Shown here in pieces: positions 44,108 through 54,404 of a stretch of DNA of 64,000 nucleotides. Each line of letters starts with the position of its first letter. The stretch's first letter is position 1. This stretch comes from Silene conica (Eukaryota > Streptophyta > Magnoliopsida > Caryophyllales > Caryophyllaceae). A program made the position numbers and the translations under genes. The notes beneath the pieces were generated by a model that was not told the origin of the DNA, did no database searches, and was given only the letters and a program-made list of their open reading frames with translations. Location of the stretch: the NCBI GenBank assembly GCA_029255685.2, contig CM055312.2:3310649-3374648 (forward strand). Direction: 5' to 3'.

Positions 44108-47100
44108 ATGACGGACCTCGTCCGATATCATTGTCCTTTTGTGGGGCTTTCGGGTTGTCAGGATGGACGCGGTAATGGTCTCAAAAAAGCTTCCATGATC
44201 ACTCATTTGCGTGATCGGCACTGTACCGCTGATGCTCAGGTTATTGTTGGGAAATGTGTCCTCAACAATAGTGCGATCACGTAATTAAATCTCATAACAA
44301 GAATGCGCAAGGGATGATACGAATTATTAGTCAACTGACCAACATTAATCGGTAATGATTGGCTAGCTAGAGTTTGACATTACTGTCGTATGACGGTGGT
44401 GGTCAGTTGATCCCTTTAGGTCACACCTTTAGGACAATTCCCTTAAATGATAAAATGATCAAATGTATATTGATACGATTTGATCATATTCCTTAAACTC
44501 GAATGTCGAGAAATTAGAGGTTAGATCTTAATGTAAGATTTATGTTTAAAATTGAAACGTGTCAATTGTTAAACATTAAACGATATTTTATTATATCGTT
44601 ATTAGAATGAATTGGGATGAAATTAATACAAAGGTTGTAAATCGTATTGACGATAAATGATCATTTTACACTAGTAATTTTGAATTACTTATTAATTAAA
44701 CAAATATGATTTATTTAATTATGTATAATATTTATGGGATAAATATTTACATGTTTCAAATGTACTAAAGTATTTTATATATTAATGACATATAAGATGT
44801 CACACTTTATACAATTATACATTTGACAAATTGTAAAATGAAGTCCATATTATGGACTACTTGGCACGGCTATAAGAAGAAGGTGGCATGGGTGTTTAGT
44901 GTATTAAACACTCCATAATCATGTGTTAGACATATGCATTGAGATTACTAACCTAGTAACCACCCTAGTGTCTTGAGAACACAACATGTTCCCTCTTTGA
45001 CACTCCCTAAGCCGGCTACCCACTCCCCCATAAGCATGCTTATGTAAATATCATTATGTTATTGAGAGCATGCTTGATACATATATAAGATATGTATCAT
45101 ATTCATTCTTGTTGTTGCTCTTCTCTCCCCTTGCCCTAGCCGAAATACTACACAAGAAGAGAGAAATTTTCTACCTCTAAAATACTTATTATAAGATAAT
45201 AAAATTATACTAAGAGTAGTATTCAAATATAATTCTAATAAGAGTGATTAGAATTAGTTTAAGGAAGAAAACCGATTCCAAGTCTAGCATACAAAGTTTC
45301 GGTTCTTTAAGGGCTTGTCTTGGTGCATCCGGAGGAGGTATTCTATATTGGGTACTCGGAGGATCATCCTTGCAATATACTTGGACCGAATGTAAGAACA
45401 CGGTTTATTCCTTACTTCCGCATTTAGTAGCATGCATAAGATCTAATAAACGAGTTTATTATTTTGTTAATTAAAAGTTAATTAAAGGTTTTGTTAGTAT
45501 GACTAAATTAGTTTATGAGCAACTAGTTAAACCTAACAGTTATTACTCGGCAATCTCTTACTTCTTTGACTATTTTTGATGAGGCTGAGACTACCTTCCG
45601 TCGTATGGGTATTTGGTTATGTGGGGTTTGTTTTAAAACGCATGCGCTTAGTAAGCGTTGTCTCCAAGGGGATGGGTCTTTTATTGAGGCTCCGGATTCG
45701 GGTGATGGGGTTGTCTCTTTCACTCTTTACGACTTTCCTCGACCGTCTGATCCCGACCCACCTTTGTCTGAGGGTGTTGATCAGGAGGTTGTAGGTGGTT
45801 TTACTGTTACTTCACTTGATCGGTTGTTGTCTAAGGGTTTGAGAACCGTGAAGTCCATCCCCCCTCGGTGCCGTCTTGGTTTCTCTCGGGTCCTTAAAGG
45901 GGCCCTTGATGCTGTGATCCGTTCTCCTTCTGATCTCTCATCTTGGGTTGCCTTGCTAGTTTTGCCCCTTTGTATTCTCAAGACTTTCTCTCCGCGGAGT
46001 AGTCGTGAGTGTCGTGCCGCTGTCCGGCGTCAGCGGCAGGAGGAGAGCATCTCTAGTGCCCTATGTTCTTGGAGTGTGCCTGGTGGCATGTTGCAGGTCC
46101 TTCGGGATACCTTAGCTGCGTCATCTCCTTCTTTTCGGTTGGCTGAGGAAATGGACCTGGGTGAGGCTAATGTTAAACAGTGCCGGCGGAAGATTTGTGA
46201 TGGTCATTACACAACTGCTGTTCGTGTGCTATCATCTTCTGGCGTTGCCCCTTATAGTACGGCTACTCTTGCGGCTTTGGCAGATAAGCACCCCATTGTC
46301 CCTTCACCTAACTTCTTGTGGGAGGGACGGTTTACGGGCTCAACATCTTCTGGATTGTTTGAGTGGTGCCGCGGCTGCCGTTTCTGATGAGTTGCTAGCG
46401 TCTATCACCGGGGTAGTTAATATCTTTCTTGACGGACGGTGTCCGCTGGTTCTTAGTGAGTATATCGCCAGTGCACCGCTGACCCCGCTTGTTAAGCCGG
46501 GTGGTGGTATAATTGCCGTGGGTACGATTTGGAGGCGTCTTGTATCCAAGGTTGGTGCTTTTTTGGTGGGTCCATCTTTGAGTGGTTATTTTGATGGTCT
46601 CCAGTTTGGGGTTGGAGTTTCAGGTGGGGGCGAGGCTATCCTGCATGCCTTGAACCGGTTGGTGGAGAGCCGGGGTGCTGAGGTGGGTCTTTCTATGCTG
46701 TTAGTGGATTTCCGGAATGCTTTTAACATGGTTGATAGGGAGGTCATGTTGCGGGAGGTGCGTAGTCAGTGTCCCGCTCTTTCTTGTTGGGTGGAGTTCT
46801 GTTATTCCCGGCCCGCTCGTTTATATTATGGGGAGCATAGCTTATGGTCTTGTCAGGGGGTTCAGCAGGGTGATCCTTTGGGCCCTTTGCTCTTTTCGCT
46901 GGTTTTACATCCTTTGGTTTGTAAGATCCGTGACTCTTTCGACTTGAGTTTGCAGGCTTGGTATTTGGATGATGGCACTATTGTCGGGGATACCGTGGTT
47001 GTGGGGAAGGTTTTGGAGATGATTACGGAGGATGGGCCGCGATTAGGGCTTCATCTTAATATTGGCAAGACCGAGGTTTTTTGGCCGACTGAAGACCCCA

Positions 47101-48467
47101 GAAGCCGGGATTTGGGTGTTTTTCCTTCTGATATTGCTCGCCCTCTGCGTGGTGTCCAGGTCCTTGGTGGTCCGGTGAGTGTGTGCCCAGATTTCGTAGT
47201 GAGGTTGTGATGGGGAGAGTGGCTCGGACTATTGGGCTCATGGACTCCGTCTCCCGGGTTGATGATCCACAGTGTGAGCTTCTTTTGCTCCGGGCCTGTA
47301 CTGGTATCTCGAAGCTTTACTTCGCTTTGCGTACTTGTTCCCCTGATGCTTTCGGGACCGCTGCGCCTATTTTCGACGCGGCTTTGCGATCTCATCTAGA
47401 GCGTATTGTCACTGCTTCTGGGCCGGGTTTTGGTGACTGGCAGTGGCGACTTGCCACTCTACCCTTTTCCTTTGGTGGGCTGGGGGTGTATGCTGCCAGT
47501 GACGTCCTACACTATGCTTTCATTGCTTCTCGGTTGCAGTCTGTGGATCTGCAGAATCGGCTTCTTCAGGTATCGGGTGTCCTCGATAACGGACCTTCTT
47601 TTCAGTCAGCTCTGGGTGCTTTTGCTGCCGTTACGGGATCTGATTTTCTGAGCAATCCTTCTGAAATCGCTGCCACCAAACTTATGAAAAAATTGGCAGA
47701 TGTTTATTTCACGAGGGTTGTTGCCTCCGCGGGATCGGATTTCTCTTTGACTCCTCGTCAGTTTGCGCTTTGGAAGTCTCAGGTGGGCGGTCACTCATCT
47801 GACTGGTTGCGTGTGGTTCCTATTTCCGGCTTGGGGCAGACTATGAACAGTAGGACTTACCGGTGCGTTCTCAGTTACCGGTTGGGTGTTCCGTTGTTCT
47901 CTGTGTCCGTTCCTTGTTCTGCTTGTTCCCGGGTTTTTGAGGGGGATATCTACGGGGATCATGCTGTCTCTTGCGTTAGTGCTGTGGGTGTCAAGCATCG
48001 GCATAATCTGGTTCGTGATACTCTTTTGGATATTTGCTACCGGTCGGGGATTACTACTGGTCGGGAGGTGGATATTGGGTTGCTCGATGGTGCGGGTGGG
48101 CCTTTGCGACCTGCTGATTTGCTGCTCTATTCTTGGGACCGGGGGCGCGATGTTTGTGTGGATTTGGTCGGGTCTTCTCCTTTGACTCAGTCGGGCATGA
48201 CTGATTTTGTGCCAGGAGGGGTGGTGGTAGATGCTGCTCGGAGGAAGTGCGCCAAGTACAGGGACTTGTGTGCAACGCATGGTTATGGCTTCTTGCCTTT
48301 CTCCTTCTCTTCTTTTGGTTTCCTTGCTCAGGCGGATTCAGAAGTTTTCTGTGTCCCAGGATGCCGGATCGCGGAGCGCTGCTTTTATTTTTACTCGCCT
48401 TAGTTTTGCTATTGCTAAGGGAGTGGGCGCCCAGCTAGTTTCGCGGGTGCCCACAAATTTCATGTAA
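44108..48467 (+). pseudogene. Non-LTR reverse transcriptase with zinc fingers and RLE-like nuclease region (broken)
   Basis: Starts MTDLVRYHCPF with a C-X7-C-X15-H-X4-H finger. The frame is cut at 44245 by a solo LTR and resumes at 45544 (TRQSLTSLTIFDEAE). RT blocks follow: LLVDFRNAFNMVDREV, GVQQGDPLGPLLFSLVLHPL, WYLDDG (catalytic Asp pair, about 46965), LHLNIGKTEVFWP. Near the C terminus, CSAC-X11-H-X4-C is a CCHC finger, then REVDIGL, RPADLLLYSW and DVCVDL, resembling the restriction-like endonuclease of R2/NeSL-type LINEs; no AP endonuclease is seen at the N terminus. Frame breaks: near 46320 (with loss of about 40 residues before CGRDGLRAQ), near 47200, and near 48330. Ends LVSRVPTNFM. 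The enzyme would nick DNA and copy its RNA at the target; this copy is dead. Homologous unnamed proteins are, to my memory, widespread in plant annotations. Confidence 0.8.
44240..45543. mobile_element. Solo LTR, 1294 bp, inside LINE ORF, gttat duplication
   Basis: Sequence 44245-45538 begins tgttgggaaatgtg and ends aaacctaaca, flanked by gttat (44240-44244, 45539-45543). Copy 2 has the uninterrupted caggttattactcgg at 63631, proving the insertion and its limits. The left end and AT-rich body resemble Ty1/copia LTRs; the family is not certain. Small frames inside it (45244-45474) are not genes. Confidence 0.92.
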
Positions 48468-48532
48468 TTTTTTTTCCTTTATTTTTTTAATAATAAAAGT
48501 TCCCGGATAAAAAAAATAAATAAATAAATAAA

Positions 48533-48534
<2 letters not shown>

Positions 48535-48566
<32 letters not shown>

Positions 48567-48583
48567 GTACGCGTTTATTTAGC

Positions 48584-48620
<37 letters not shown>

Positions 48621-49225
48621 GTTTTGTTTGGTTAATAAAAGTTTGCAGTTTAAAAATAATATTAATAAAATAAGTTATTAATAATTTCATTCGGATGGAT
48701 ATACTTGGTATACCAGTTATACAACATTAAAGTACTCAAGGAAAAACAAATTTCAACATGGATGATAAAGAATGGATGAAACTCATGGACAAAGTTCGAA
48801 AAAAAGAAGGCGTGTTGGTGTCCATAACAAATTTAAACATGGATAATAAAGAATGGATGAAACTCATGGACAAAGTTCGAAAAAAAGAGGGCGTATTATT
48901 GGTGTTCAAGATGATATGAAAGTCAATAACGAAGCAACATAGATAATGTGTTTCGTGTTAATGATATCTATATTTTCAAGATTATGATTTTCGATTGTGT
49001 TAACAAATATTACTATTTAAATGTTATCAAATTTTACTTCACAAGTACATTTTTCTCTACTCTCCCATATTTCACTAATAATAATAATAATAATAATAAT
49101 AACAATGATAATAATAATATAATAATAATTAAACATATATATATATATATATACAATAATAATAATAATAACAACAATAATACTCCCTCTTATTCAGCCT
49201 ATTCTTCCCCTTTTTTTACTCACGG
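48535..49225. repeat. Start of tandem copy 2: Harbinger right half
   Basis: Nearly identical to 41212-41885 ((aat)n, agtacgcgtttatttagc, aaatttaaacatgg repeats, ctcccatatttcac). Joined on its left to the A-rich tail of LINE copy 1. Continues after the Athila insertion at 61284. Differences from copy 1 are microsatellite lengths and a few substitutions. Confidence 0.9.
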
Positions 49226-49230
49226 ATTAA

Positions 49231-50953
49231 TGATGAGCTCCATTTTGGTCATCATTTCCTTTGCATTTTCTTTGTTTTCGGTCACGATTCGGCCTCGATT
49301 TGCGTGTCTTGAGGTGTTTTTACGTCCGTTGCCTCGTATATTCCTATTCTGTCCAATTTTTGTAGGCATTACGGCGGGGGCGAAGAAACGAGACAAATCG
49401 ACCCGAATTTGGAGCGATTTATGAAGAATTGTGAAGGATTTGTGAATGTTGCCTCCCAGGCCCTCCCAGCCGGTCCCCAACCGGCGGCCGGTCGGCCGGC
49501 TGGGAGCTTTGACTTAGCAATTTTGGCGAAAAAGAAGAGAAGTTTTCAGAACCATAAAATAGGGCCCCCAGCCGGTGGCCAACCGGCAGCCGGCTAGCCG
49601 GCTGGGATGACGGTTCCATACTTAGCCAAAATTTGAAGAACGAAGAATTAAGCTATTGGGCAGACTTCTCAAAAAGGTGTCCCAGCCGGTGGACAACCGG
49701 CAGCCGGTCCACCGGCTGAGGGTACCTGTAGCCAAGAAAAAAGAAGGAAAAAGTCAGAACTGAAAGATAGGCTTCCCAGCCGGTGCCAGACCGGCAGCCG
49801 GCCGGTCGGCTGGGAATGCATGCTCATTGAAGAAAATCGAAGAAAAACTCAGAACTCAGATTTTGGGCTCTCAGCCGGTCCACCACCGGCGGCCGGTTGA
49901 CCGGCTGGGAAGCATTTTTCAGAAATTCGCGCACTATATAAACCCGCACTTAGTCTTTCATTTGGAGGATTGGATTTTTTTACGCATTCTTAAGCTTTTT
50001 TAGGGTTTACTACTGTTTGGAATACTTAGCACTTAGACTCAAAAAACACTAAAAAAATACTTTAATCTTATTTAGATCTTTCCTTAATCTTTCTTTATTA
50101 GTTAATTTCTCTAGAGGATTCTCCTTAAGTTTGTGTTTAAGCATTTATTAGTGGATTATTTGGGTTGTAATTTTGGGGATTTGAAAGAATCCTCCAACTT
50201 GTCATCCAAGTCATCTCCTTTTCCATAGTTAATGGTATAATCTTCTTCATCTCTACTTTATCTTTGCATTTCCTTTAAGTTTTGTTTGTTTAATTGTTTA
50301 CTCTTACTTAATCCAACATGTCTAGCAATTACTCATCATTTGTTTACATACTTATGTTAGCCATGTGTGAGTAGTTCCCCTACTAGGGTTAGGGGTGTGC
50401 TTTGGTTTGTTGTTAGCTATGAATCTTGCTTAGGGTTATGATTTGGTTCTCTTTTTTGCTAGGTTTTCATTTATGCATGTTACATGTTTGATGAAATGTC
50501 TCAACGACGGTTGGACATGATTCTCATTGTTGTTGGCCTTTGATGATAGTCTAGGGCTTTCATGGGCATGTATGTATGTTAGGTTGGCCTTATTTGTAGC
50601 GAAAGCTAGGATAGGGATCGACTTTAGGTGAGTCAAATCGATAGACGAGACAAACCTAGGCCTAGTATAGTGGAGACCTTAGATTCCCTTGCATGATTCG
50701 TTACCAACCTACCTTAGTACCCCCGACACCTTAGTATCTTTTATTCATCGATTTCATCTTGACACTTTTGTTTTAATTTATCTTTAGTAGTTGTTAATCA
50801 ATCACAAATTTATTACCCAACTCGAGCTCGAACTAGAACTTAAATATACAACTTCCCCACCGTCTTTTGGGTTCGACCCTAAATTATACTACTTAATTTG
50901 GGAGTTTAAAAATTGTTTTTGGTGCCGGAATCGACGACAAAATCCGGTTATCA
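49231..50953 (+). mobile_element. 5' LTR of Athila-type element
   Basis: U3 holds five GC-rich palindromic units (49464-49911) and then a TATA box (ctatataaac, about 49935-49944), giving R-U5 of about 1 kb. Differs from the 3' LTR at about 49541 (a versus g) and about 50191 (c versus t). Minus-strand frames in it (50436-50636) are not genes; the same frame recurs in the solo LTR at 18812-19012 because the DNA is homologous. Confidence 0.93.
49464..49911. repeat. Five CCGGC palindromic units in U3 of 5' LTR
   Basis: Units of about 40 bp at roughly 49464, 49567, 49680, 49774 and 49871, spaced about 100 bp. Each has outer arms cccagccggt and accggctggga around a central ccggcagccgg or ccggcggccgg. 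All five are GC-rich islands in AT-rich DNA immediately upstream of the TATA box. The same units are in the 3' LTR (59794-60241). Confidence 0.9.
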
Positions 50954-50956
50954 AAA

Positions 50957-50974
50957 TGGCGCCGTTGCCGGGGA
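50957..50974 (+). promoter_or_regulatory. Primer binding site (tRNA-Asp type)
   Basis: Eighteen bases tggcgccgttgccgggga, three bases after the 5' LTR, complementary to a tRNA-Asp 3' end as in Athila/Tat-group elements (family knowledge). Confidence 0.85.
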
Positions 50975-51137
50975 CGGTGTTTAGAAGTTGTGTAGTTTAG
51001 TTTTAGCTTTAGTCTAGAGTTAGTTGAACTTGTTTTGTTTTGATCAAAGATTTGGTAGTTAATTGTAGAGTGCTTGTTTTATTGCTCACCCTAGTGTTTA
51101 ACAAGCACTAGGACGACTAATTTGTTTGCTAAGTTTT

Positions 51138-54100
51138 ATGCCTAGGGGTGACTCTAACTCTTTGTTGTCATCTTCCGAACCGGAGAGGCTCTTTCGGGCT
51201 TTAAGGAGGAAGACCATTGCAAGGGTAAGAATTGCGTCCCAAGCATCTACTAGCCAAAACAACCCCTCTTCATCCGAACCACCAAGTCCCAATCAAAGCA
51301 ATCCTAGCCCAACATCCGAAAGTTTTGACAATCCGTTTTATCAATCACCACCACAATCACCACACTTTCCAATCAACCATCCAATTCGCATAATGGCCGC
51401 TCTTCGTGATCATAACCGGCCCAATCACAATGACACCACCAATCCAATCAATTTCGGGGTTCTTGTCCCTCAAATTTTCGAAATACACCCTTCGCAAATG
51501 AGTTCAATCGAAAAGAATGCCTTTAGCGGGGCTTCCCACGAAGATGCTCATGGGCACCTAAGAAAATTCAAGGGTAAAGTCGCGATGATAAAGAAGACCG
51601 GAGTACCCGAGGAGACATTAAGGCTTATGCTTTTCCCCTATTCCTTAACCGACAAGGCCGATAGGTGGCTAAATGTCCATGCTCCAAATACATTCACCAC
51701 ATGGGACGACTTGGCAACGGCTTTCCTTGCCAAGTACTACCCATCCTCCAAGACCGCGATGCTCCGGAATGAGATAACTCAGTTTCAACAAGACGAGGGA
51801 GAATCTTTGGGAGAAGCTTGGGATAGATACCAAGATTTGCTAGCCAAGTGCCCACACCACGGGATACCACCTTGGTACACAACCCAAACTTTTTTCCAAA
51901 CTCTTCTCTCCCGGACTAAGGAAATGGTTAATGCATCGGCGGGTGGTAGCTTTGACCACTTGCCACATGAGGAAGGAACGGAACTCATTAAGAAGATTGT
52001 TGATTCGGAGGAAAACTATGGTACTAGGGGGAATGTCTTGAGGAAGAGTAGCAAGTACCCTAGTGAGCACCTTTCCAATGCTAAGGCAAACGAAGAAACC
52101 AATGCCAAGTTGGACATGTTAACCAAGAAATTGGAGGAATTGACAAAGGGCTCCGCTACCAAAGAAACCAAGAGCAAAGTCCCGGGAATGTACCAAGTTA
52201 ATAGTGTTGTTTCATGTGACTTATGTGGGGGATGCGGGCATACTTTTGATGTGTGTGCAAACAACAATTCCTATGAGGGAAGTGAGAGTATGGAGGAGGT
52301 ATATGCTTTCCAAGCCTTTAACAACCCAAAAAACCCCAATACTTTCAACCCAAATTCGAACTATTACCATCAAGGGATCCGAGGGAGCCCCTATATGAGT
52401 TACAAGAGTACCAATGTGTTGAATCTTCATCAAATTCAACAACCTCAAGGGCAAAATCCCCCCGGTTTTCAACCAAGGGGAGGAAACTTCAACCCGAGAA
52501 ACAATTACAACAACAACTTTTACCAAGGGAATCAAACCAACCAAGCCAATCAAGGCTTTCAACAAAGTTTTAATGACCCGAACTTTAGTCCAAATTTCCA
52601 AAACAACCAAAACCCACAAAATTTCAATGCAAATTTCAATAACAACAATCCAAACTTCAACAACCAAAACAACAACCAATACCATAACCAACAAAATTTC
52701 CACAACCCAAACCACCAACAAAACTTCCACAACAACAATTTCAACAATCAAAGCCTCAATGACCAAAATTTCAACCAACCATTTCCTAACCACCACCAAA
52801 ACCCAAACTTCAACAACCAAGGTCTCAAAGCAAATCAACAAAGTGGGGGTGCAAGGAATGACTACGGGTTTCCCTTGCCCCTTACCAACACACCTCATCA
52901 AGATCTCTCAAGTGACTCCCAAGTTGGAGAGTTGCTTAAACTTGTGAAAGGCATGCAAGCGACACATAATCAAGAAATGATGAATTTGAAGACGACAAAT
53001 CAAAAAGAGATCCGGGAGATGGAGGCTAGAGTTGCTTCACAAGCCTTAGCCAACCCACAAAGGCCACCAGGCGGCTTTCTTGCCCAAGGTCAAAGCTCCC
53101 GGGATGCTTCAAAACCACATGGTGTCAATGCTATTATGACAAGCAAATATGAGCAACCAATGCTTGAGAAGAGAGATGATGAAGGAGGATCCAAGGTAGA
53201 GCAAGTTATGACGGTATTTGGTAGTGGAAGTGAGGAATGTGTTGAGGAGGAGGTGATGGTGATGATGCCCAACACTCCTCCGGATGATTGTAATGAAGTC
53301 GAAATTGATGACTTGAACTTTGTGATGCAACAAGTCTTGAGCACTACGAAGAAGAATTTTGATGAAGGCCCTAGTGCCAAAGGAAAAAGGACTCATGTGA
53401 TAAAAGAGGAAGACCATGGATATGTGGAGAGCCTCATGGAGAGAAAGATGTGCGAATTCTTTCGTAAAATCACCAAGGGGGACCCTCGTTGCAACGAGTT
53501 GATCAAACTTGTTAAGGAAGTAGAGGCCACAATCCCCTCCACCCAAGAGAAGAGGGAAGTCAATGCCATTTCATTAGTGGCGAAAAAGGTTCCAAGAGAT
53601 TTGCCAATTAAGTTAGGAGACCCGGGGAGCTTCTCTATTCAATGCTCCGTAGGGGGGAGAAACATTGAGCACGCTTTGTGCGATCTAGGAGCAAGTGTGA
53701 GTGTTATCCCACTTGCCATGGCCAAAAGATTGAACATTAAGCACTTGTCCCCTCCTATAACGGACATCACTCTTGCCGACGGGACGGTTAGACCTACTAT
53801 TGGGGTCCTTGAAGATGCGGTGGTCAAGGTTGGATCGCTTTCCATCCCCACCGACTTCATGGTCGTTGATATTCCGGTCGGTGAAAGCTCTTTCATTATT
53901 CTTGGGAGGCCCTTCTTGGCCACCGGGGGAGCAATCATTGATGTAAAAAGGGGTAGGCTAACCTTTCAAGTCGAAGATGAATGTTGTGAATTCGTGCTTC
54001 CGGAAGCCCCCGATGCAAATTTTAAGGAAAAGAATGTTGGCATGGTTGCTAGCTTGTTGGTGAACGATGTCCCTAAGATGCTTGATGAGAAGGGAATCAT

Positions 54101-54404
54101 GAAAAGTATAACCTTGAAGAATGAGGATGCTAGTTTTACTAGCGGGAAGTTGTTTAGTCCGAAGAAGAGAGACCGTGATAAAGATCAAAGAAAACCAAGT
54201 TGTGCTAGTTCTTTTAAAGACCCTTTAATTGAAAAAGGGGACCTAGAGGAGCTAATTGTCGGAAAAGATGTCAAAGCTCGAAAGTTGATGATGAGCAAGA
54301 TGGAAACTCGAAGTGAGAGCAAAGTGGAAGCCCCGTCCGCGGCTTTTGACCTTTTCTCAAGGTCACTAGTTAGCATGGACGAAGTTTCCACCTATAAAGA
54401 TTGA
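51138..54404 (+). CDS. Athila-type Gag-protease polyprotein
   Basis: Open reading frame of 1088 residues; ATG at 51138 (MPRGDSNSLL) is preferred over the in-frame TTG upstream. In order: Ser/Pro-rich start; retrotransposon gag domain about 105-255 (with DKADRWLN and FLAKYYPSSKT); a CCHC knuckle C360-X2-C-X4-H-X4-C (CDLCGGCGHTFDVC); a long Asn/Gln-rich low-complexity tract about 395-570; acidic linker; an aspartic protease around D849 (CDLGASVSVIP, then FIILGRPFL). Protease has DLGAS, normal for Athila. The ORF ends at DEVSTYKD without entering reverse transcriptase. Gag packages RNA in the cytoplasm and the protease matures it. The frame is open and nearly identical LTRs imply youth, so it may be functional. 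Confidence 0.9.
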   Translation: MPRGDSNSLLSSSEPERLFRALRRKTIARVRIASQASTSQNNPSSSEPPSPNQSNPSPTSESFDNPFYQSPPQSPHFPINHPIRIMAALRDHNRPNHNDTTNPINFGVLVPQIFEIHPSQMSSIEKNAFSGASHEDAHGHLRKFKGKVAMIKKTGVPEETLRLMLFPYSLTDKADRWLNVHAPNTFTTWDDLATAFLAKYYPSSKTAMLRNEITQFQQDEGESLGEAWDRYQDLLAKCPHHGIPPWYTTQTFFQTLLSRTKEMVNASAGGSFDHLPHEEGTELIKKIVDSEENYGTRGNVLRKSSKYPSEHLSNAKANEETNAKLDMLTKKLEELTKGSATKETKSKVPGMYQVNSVVSCDLCGGCGHTFDVCANNNSYEGSESMEEVYAFQAFNNPKNPNTFNPNSNYYHQGIRGSPYMSYKSTNVLNLHQIQQPQGQNPPGFQPRGGNFNPRNNYNNNFYQGNQTNQANQGFQQSFNDPNFSPNFQNNQNPQNFNANFNNNNPNFNNQNNNQYHNQQNFHNPNHQQNFHNNNFNNQSLNDQNFNQPFPNHHQNPNFNNQGLKANQQSGGARNDYGFPLPLTNTPHQDLSSDSQVGELLKLVKGMQATHNQEMMNLKTTNQKEIREMEARVASQALANPQRPPGGFLAQGQSSRDASKPHGVNAIMTSKYEQPMLEKRDDEGGSKVEQVMTVFGSGSEECVEEEVMVMMPNTPPDDCNEVEIDDLNFVMQQVLSTTKKNFDEGPSAKGKRTHVIKEEDHGYVESLMERKMCEFFRKITKGDPRCNELIKLVKEVEATIPSTQEKREVNAISLVAKKVPRDLPIKLGDPGSFSIQCSVGGRNIEHALCDLGASVSVIPLAMAKRLNIKHLSPPITDITLADGTVRPTIGVLEDAVVKVGSLSIPTDFMVVDIPVGESSFIILGRPFLATGGAIIDVKRGRLTFQVEDECCEFVLPEAPDANFKEKNVGMVASLLVNDVPKMLDEKGIMKSITLKNEDASFTSGKLFSPKKRDRDKDQRKPSCASSFKDPLIEKGDLEELIVGKDVKARKLMMSKMETRSESKVEAPSAAFDLFSRSLVSMDEVSTYKD

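Larger units (their letters stand above)
43790..48530 (+). mobile_element. LINE-like non-LTR retrotransposon, copy 1
   Basis: A GC-richer block with a G/T-rich 5' region (from about 43790), one long but frame-broken coding region (44108-48467) and a 3' end aataaaagttcccggataaa followed by an A-rich (aaat)n(aat)n tail. No LTRs. Tail, reverse transcriptase type and gene order identify a non-LTR retrotransposon. Target duplication could not be found because both ends border other rearrangements. The 5' part of an identical element lies at 63185-64000. Confidence 0.75.

Noticed and set aside
45244-45474. Plus-strand 76-codon frame
   Set aside because: Lies wholly in the 1.3-kb solo LTR and copy 2 lacks it; no domain.
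47795-48280. 161-codon minus-strand frame over the LINE
   Set aside because: Shadow of the reverse transcriptase coding strand; no domain.
52221-52901. 226-codon minus-strand frame
   Set aside because: Antisense of the Asn/Gln-rich part of gag; codon bias of the sense strand keeps this frame open.
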